Assembly (NCBI GenBank): GCA_005791685.1
Contig: SXVG01000138.1
Span: forward strand, 1-16,475
Direction: 5' to 3'
Length of the DNA: 16,475 nt
DNA from: Methylotenera sp.
Lineage (GTDB): Bacteria; Pseudomonadota; Gammaproteobacteria; Burkholderiales; Methylophilaceae
Shown here: positions 13,109-16,475 of the stretch, in pieces
Position numbering within the stretch: position 1 is the stretch's first letter
Layout of the letters: each line of letters begins with the position of its first letter
Translations under genes and position numbers: made by a program
The notes under the pieces: model-generated
Seen by the model: only the letters and a program-made list of their open reading frames with translations
Databases searched by the model: none
Told to the model about the DNA's origin: nothing

Positions 13109-14350
13109 ATGCCACAAAAAGCCCCACATACAGTGCATATATTGGAAGGTAAGGCGACTTTATACAAGCGCCCTACAACTTCTTTCTGGTTTGTTCGCTA
13201 TAAAGCAGACAACAAATGGCACAGAACAACGACTAAATGCGAAGATTTAGACAAAGCAAAATTAAAAGCTGTTGATATAGTGACAGACGCTTGGTTTAAA
13301 GAGCGACATAAAATCCCAGTTGTCAGCAAGCGCTTCAGTGCAGTAGCCAAGCTGACGATCAAAACATTGCAGGACTTATTAGACAACAACGTAGGTAAAG
13401 TTGTTTATAAAGACTACATACGTGCAATGGACAATTACGTGAATAAATTTTTTGGTGCTTACAATATCGACAGTATTGATTACTTTGTTGTTAAAAAATT
13501 TAATGATTGGCGTATTAAAGAATTTGGCAGAATACCTAACGCAAGCACAATCAACACACACAATGCAGCACTTAACAGGGTGTTTGATACAGCACTGGAA
13601 CGAGGCTACATTACAAAATCACAAATACCGTATTTAAAAAACGAAGGCTTAAGTGCGAACAAAGGCACAGACTTTACAAAAGAAGAATACGTGGCGCTAT
13701 ACAAATATATGCGCACTTGGGTTAAACAGGCACGAAAAGGACACGATACGGCATTACGTTTGTTGCTGCGTGATTATGTGTTAATACTTGTGAACACAGG
13801 GATACGTGCAGGCACAGAAGCAATGGACTTGAAATGGAGGAACATTGCGTTTTTTGAGAAAGACGGCAAACAATATCTGTCGTTAAACGTAATTGGTAAA
13901 ACAAAAAAATACAGGGAAGTGACGGTTAGGCACAGGGTTGCACGTTATTTGCAACGCATACAAGAAAATAACGACGTGCTGAAAGGGATGACGTTTGAAG
14001 AAGTGATTGCATTAGGCAGTGACGAATACGTATTTAGAATGAACGGAAAGGATATGACTACAGCGTTTGGCAGGGTGTTTAAGCGAATGCTTAGACAAGC
14101 AAAGCTGTTAGTAGATAAACGCAATGGCATAGAGCGCACGCTTTACAGTTGCAGGCATACATACGCAACAATGACACTAACGGACACAAAAATTACTACG
14201 TATGTATTGGCTAAGCATATGGGCACAAGCGAGGCTATGATTAAAGAGCATTATGAGCACATTGAAATGCGAGGTAAGGCGAGTGAGATTGCTGGCGGTG
14301 GCAGTATTGAAGATGCGTTAAGAAAGACAAGGGCGATTAGGAAAGGGTAG
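13109..14350 (+). CDS. Tyrosine recombinase (phage/island integrase)
   Basis: A 413-residue site-specific recombinase, transcribed away from the tRNA. Residues about 1-70 form an arm-binding-like N-terminal part. Residues about 85-180 are the SAM-like core-binding domain (KDYIRAMDNYV, INTHNAALNRVFDTALERGYI). Residues 190-390 are the catalytic domain. Catalytic residues visible are Arg233 (NTGIRAGTE), a Tyr346 at the usual His/Lys position in YSCRHTYAT, Arg349, His370 (LAKHMGTS) and nucleophile Tyr382 (KEHYEHIEMRGK). The ATG at 13109 is the only good start, since an in-frame stop lies 24 bases upstream. A GGAG at 13089-13092 is rather far away (16 bases), so translation may be weak. Location beside the tRNA 3' end supports integration there. 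Confidence 0.93.
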   Translation: MPQKAPHTVHILEGKATLYKRPTTSFWFVRYKADNKWHRTTTKCEDLDKAKLKAVDIVTDAWFKERHKIPVVSKRFSAVAKLTIKTLQDLLDNNVGKVVYKDYIRAMDNYVNKFFGAYNIDSIDYFVVKKFNDWRIKEFGRIPNASTINTHNAALNRVFDTALERGYITKSQIPYLKNEGLSANKGTDFTKEEYVALYKYMRTWVKQARKGHDTALRLLLRDYVLILVNTGIRAGTEAMDLKWRNIAFFEKDGKQYLSLNVIGKTKKYREVTVRHRVARYLQRIQENNDVLKGMTFEEVIALGSDEYVFRMNGKDMTTAFGRVFKRMLRQAKLLVDKRNGIERTLYSCRHTYATMTLTDTKITTYVLAKHMGTSEAMIKEHYEHIEMRGKASEIAGGGSIEDALRKTRAIRKG

Positions 14351-14446
14351 TTGCTATGCGTAAGGCACGCTAAAACAGCACAGCAACTTTAACTAATACA
14401 AGCACCAGCCCACCCCACAACAAACAGTGTAAAGCACGCCTAACGC
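14350..14446 (+). other. G-poor spacer with inverted repeats after the integrase
   Basis: GTTGCT (14350-14355) pairs with AGCAAC (14382-14387), enclosing GCGT/ACGC (14358-14361 and 14367-14370). A longer alternative pairing joins 14358-14371 with 14433-14446 (11 of 14 pairs). Between them is a strikingly G-poor, CA-rich run at about 14387-14427. No gene fits. It may end or regulate the integrase message. Confidence 0.35.
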
Positions 14447-14459
14447 AAGCAGCAGACGT

Positions 14460-15056
14460 ATGCAAAAACTACAACCCACAAAAATTACAGCACTACTGAC
14501 AAAACTTGCTAAAGGTAAGAACGTTAGCTTACGTGATTTAGAAAACGTATTAGGTTTGGACGCTGTAGCTGAATACGAACAGCTATGGGCGGCTGAACAA
14601 GATAGACGTAAGTTTTTTGATAACAAGCCTACGGCACTGGCAGAGTATGAGGGAATGCTTAAACGTGCTGATTTACTGACGGCACGTGCAGACAAAGCAC
14701 TAACAGTAAATAGTGCAAAAAATTTACGTGTATTGGCAAATGCTGAATACGATGCTGCACTGGCGCACATAAAGCAATACGTTGCTGAAAATGAGGATGG
14801 TAAGGTTTGGTTGGACAGAGATGCGTTTGGGGCACTTGGACAGGCACGCTTGGTGACAAGCAGAAGCACGCAAAAGCTAACGGAAGGCGCTAATGCAAAA
14901 GTGAGCAAAGAGGACATTAAACGCACAGTGCTACAAACAGCATTAGATAAGATTGCGGCTGAACAGAAGGCTTTTAGTGAAAGTGCTGAAGGGATAAAGC
15001 TGAAAGGTTTACTGGCTAAATTAAACAAGCAGAGTAGAGGTGGCGGCTATACGTAA
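14460..15056 (+). CDS. Unrecognised helical island protein
   Basis: I do not recognise this 198-residue protein. It is rich in Ala, Lys, Glu and Leu, with long predicted helices throughout, no cysteine, no signal peptide and no membrane segment, so it is probably cytoplasmic. Residues 20-50 contain KNVSLRDLENVLGLDAVAEYEQL, which could be a small helix-turn-helix-like or tetrapeptide-type helical unit, but this is weak. The C-terminus (NKQSRGGGYT) is flexible. The start ATG at 14460 has no clear ribosome binding site. The opposite strand is also open here, but its product is a Ser/Cys-rich shadow. It lies between the integrase and the nuclease gene, the usual place for a regulator, accessory or cargo protein. 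Function unknown. Confidence 0.65.
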   Translation: MQKLQPTKITALLTKLAKGKNVSLRDLENVLGLDAVAEYEQLWAAEQDRRKFFDNKPTALAEYEGMLKRADLLTARADKALTVNSAKNLRVLANAEYDAALAHIKQYVAENEDGKVWLDRDAFGALGQARLVTSRSTQKLTEGANAKVSKEDIKRTVLQTALDKIAAEQKAFSESAEGIKLKGLLAKLNKQSRGGGYT

Positions 15057-15132
15057 ATTTATTGCACAGCTATCTGTAAGTATGCCAGTTGCAAACAGTG
15101 ATACAAAAGAGCATAGTGAAAATTGGTTATGA
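15040..15132 (+). CDS. Possible small overlapping ORF (30 residues)
   Basis: A GTG at 15040, just behind an AGAGG sequence, opens a 30-codon frame that overlaps the end of the preceding gene in another frame. It ends with TGA at 15130-15132, overlapping the ribosome binding site of the nuclease gene. An internal ATG at 15082 would give 16 residues (MPVANSDTKEHSENWL). Its placement would allow translational coupling into the nuclease gene. No homologue is known to me; it may be chance. Confidence 0.2.
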   Translation: MAAIRKFIAQLSVSMPVANSDTKEHSENWL

Positions 15133-15144
15133 GGTGATTTAGCG

Positions 15145-16053
15145 ATGAAGTTATACAAAAAAACAGAAAATTTAAAGTTAAATGCGCTTAATGAAAAAGC
15201 ATTTAAGTTAGAGCGCGACATACAAAATTTGTTTGAAGCTAACTTAGAAGAGTTGATGGGGCTTACAGTTGTTAAAAGTGAGTTTACGATTAAGGACAAG
15301 CGCATTGATACGCTGGCTTATGATAAGCAAACGAATGCTTTTATTATTATTGAGTTTAAACGTGAAAGGAACATAAGTGCTATTGAGCAAGGCTTTGCAT
15401 ACTTGAGCTTGATGTTAGAAAACAAAGCGGACTTTATTGTCGAATACAACGAGAGACTTAAACAAAACTTACAACGCAAGGATGTTGATTGGACACAAAC
15501 GCGAGTTGTTTTTGTATCAACAGCTTTTACAGATTATCAAAAACAATCAACTAACTTTAAAGATATAGCTATTGAACTGTGGGAAGTTAAGCAATACGAG
15601 AATGGCACTATTGCTGTAATACCTATTAAAAAAACAAGCGCAGCAGCCAGCATCAAGTCTGCACCACAACAATACCCATTGTCTAAAAAAGTAAGTGATG
15701 AAATTAAAGTTTATACAGAAGATGATTTACTTGTTAGGGGTAGCGATGAAACAAGAGAACTTTACTATAAGTTTAGATATGCAATACTTAATTTAGCTGA
15801 CGATATTGAAGTTAACGCAACAAAACTTTACCTGGCTTTTAGAAAAGATCGCAACATAGTATGCATGGATATGCAGAAGAAACAAATACGAATGTGGATT
15901 GGGGCTAAGTTTGGCACATTAGATGATGCAAGAGAGCTTGCTAGGGATGTGAGTAATACTGGACATTGGGGCACAGGCGATTATGAAATAAATGTTACGA
16001 GTGATAAAGATTTGGAATACATAATGAGCTTGATAAAACAGGTCATACTATGA
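15145..16053 (+). CDS. Predicted PD-(D/E)XK nuclease with DUF5655-type C-terminus
   Basis: A 302-residue protein. The N-terminal half has the layout of a restriction-endonuclease-like fold: KLERDIQNLFEANLEELMGL (helix with a conserved acidic residue), then RIDTLAYD with Asp55, then IIIEFKR with Glu70 and Lys72. That gives the D-(X)n-E-X-K catalytic set. EQGFAYLSLML and FIVEYNERL follow, and VDWTQTRVVFVSTAFTDYQ and IELWEVKQYENG are further family blocks. Residues about 185-302 form a second domain resembling DUF5655 (VRGSDETRELYYKFRYAIL, then KQIRMWIGAKFGTLDDAREL). Its role is not established; nucleic-acid cleavage is inferred. A strong ribosome binding site (GAGGTG, 15131-15136) precedes the ATG. 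The gene overlaps the next one by four bases. Presence on an island makes a defence or element-maintenance role plausible. Confidence 0.8.
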   Translation: MKLYKKTENLKLNALNEKAFKLERDIQNLFEANLEELMGLTVVKSEFTIKDKRIDTLAYDKQTNAFIIIEFKRERNISAIEQGFAYLSLMLENKADFIVEYNERLKQNLQRKDVDWTQTRVVFVSTAFTDYQKQSTNFKDIAIELWEVKQYENGTIAVIPIKKTSAAASIKSAPQQYPLSKKVSDEIKVYTEDDLLVRGSDETRELYYKFRYAILNLADDIEVNATKLYLAFRKDRNIVCMDMQKKQIRMWIGAKFGTLDDARELARDVSNTGHWGTGDYEINVTSDKDLEYIMSLIKQVIL

Positions 16054-16466
16054 AAAAACTAATTACAGCATTACTAACGGCAATGTTGTTTGCAGGGAAT
16101 GCTTATGCTGAAACAATAAAAGTTGACAGACTATGTATGCAAAATAACGATTTTGTTGCCGTCCACGTTCCTATAAAACTCCAATATAAAAATCCCAAAG
16201 CCTCATACAATAAATTGCTACACTTAAATTGTGATGATGACTTTTGCGGTGGCGTTACTATGGATGCAGATTGGAATGCGAAAGGAATTAATGTTTACAA
16301 TATTACAGATATTCGAAATTTAAAGAGAACTGTGAATAAAAGTGGCTACGTTGTTTTGGAGTGGGGCATAAATGTAGTTACAGTTGATTTTCTCAATAAG
16401 AAAGTTAGCTGGAATGAAACGGGTGTTGATGTTATTGCTGGGAGTGGCGAAGCAAGTTGTAACTAA
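16050..16466 (+). CDS. Small exported protein of unknown function
   Basis: A 138-residue protein not recognised. Residues 1-20 (MKKLITALLTAMLFAGNAYA) are a textbook signal peptide with cleavage after AYA. The mature protein has four cysteines (29, 61, 66, 137), enough for two disulfides, and an NCDDDFCGG segment. It is otherwise strand-rich and neutral to acidic, with no lipobox and no membrane segment. The ATG overlaps the nuclease stop as ATGA, so the two are translationally coupled, an unusual pairing of a cytoplasmic nuclease with an exported protein. AT-rich codon use matches the island. No terminator is visible in the nine bases that remain after its stop. Confidence 0.7.
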   Translation: MKKLITALLTAMLFAGNAYAETIKVDRLCMQNNDFVAVHVPIKLQYKNPKASYNKLLHLNCDDDFCGGVTMDADWNAKGINVYNITDIRNLKRTVNKSGYVVLEWGINVVTVDFLNKKVSWNETGVDVIAGSGEASCN

Positions 16467-16475
16467 CTTGCGCTA

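Larger units (their letters stand above)
12975..16475 (+). mobile_element. Left part of a tRNA-Leu-linked integrative island (far end outside window)
   Basis: Directly after the tRNA 3' end come a terminator, short direct repeats, a tyrosine recombinase and three genes of unknown or nuclease-like character. Base composition drops visibly to AT-rich, and codon use shifts to ACA, GCA and AAA, unlike the genes before the tRNA. The expected attL is the tRNA 3' half. No second copy of the tRNA end is present in the window, so attR must lie further right. No capsid, conjugation or replication gene is visible. Confidence 0.65.

Noticed and set aside
12882..13127. 81-residue minus-strand open frame across the tRNA
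   Set aside because: Its GPESNRHALL and RLPIPPPGH parts are the familiar antisense translation of a tRNA-Leu gene, not a protein.
14393..15028. 211-residue minus-strand open frame opposite the helical island protein
   Set aside because: Its Ser/Cys/Phe-rich composition is what the complement of a Lys/Glu/Ala-rich gene gives; it has no start signals and no motif.
13001..16475. CRISPR array or second tRNA-end repeat (attR) in the island
   Set aside because: No regularly spaced repeats and no second copy of the tRNA 3' end were found by eye in the window.

Overview
The window looks like chromosomal DNA of a betaproteobacterium, with the start of an integrated element at its right end. The family-level composition (CtpA-type protease, SelW-like protein, DinG/YoaA helicase, ArfB, TsaB, RimI, ProS, QueA, DUF1097) and the gene order suggest Methylophilaceae or another Nitrosomonadales-type lineage. 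That placement is inference; no marker here fixes the genus.

Positions 1-854 hold the 3' end of a surface/exported protein (Ig-like repeat plus a DUF1566/Lcl C-terminal domain). A gene-free stretch with several hairpins follows. Positions 855-3286 carry ctpA on the minus strand with its terminator, a SelT/W/H (Rdx) protein on the plus strand, and an exported NlpC/P60 peptidase converging on it. Positions 3439-7572 form a tightly packed plus-strand cluster: DinG/YoaA helicase, arfB, tsaB, rimI, and a 200-residue protein. I read this last protein as a degenerate uracil-DNA-glycosylase-like candidate for the replicative clamp-loader psi subunit (HolD). Positions 7639-9961 are proS and a small lytic transglycosylase. 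Positions 10237-10740 hold a DUF1097 membrane protein with a strong ribosome binding site and a bidirectional terminator. Positions 10805-12826 hold an unknown exported protein and queA on the minus strand.

At 12890-12974 lies a well-folded class II tRNA with leucine features, but its anticodon loop reads AAA, a phenylalanine-type anticodon. It is followed by a terminator and, from 13109, by a tyrosine recombinase and visibly AT-richer, ACA/GCA-rich genes. This is the classic layout of an island integrated at a tRNA gene; its far end lies outside the window. The visible cargo is an unrecognised helical protein, a PD-(D/E)XK nuclease with a DUF5655-type C-terminus, and a small exported protein overlapping the nuclease gene by four bases.

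The core genes serve translation fidelity and rescue (ArfB, TsaB, RimI, ProS, QueA, tRNA), envelope maintenance (CtpA, NlpC/P60, transglycosylase) and DNA replication or repair (helicase, possible psi). The most interesting items are the HolD-like protein, the AAA-anticodon leucine tRNA, and the uncharacterised cargo of the tRNA-linked island.
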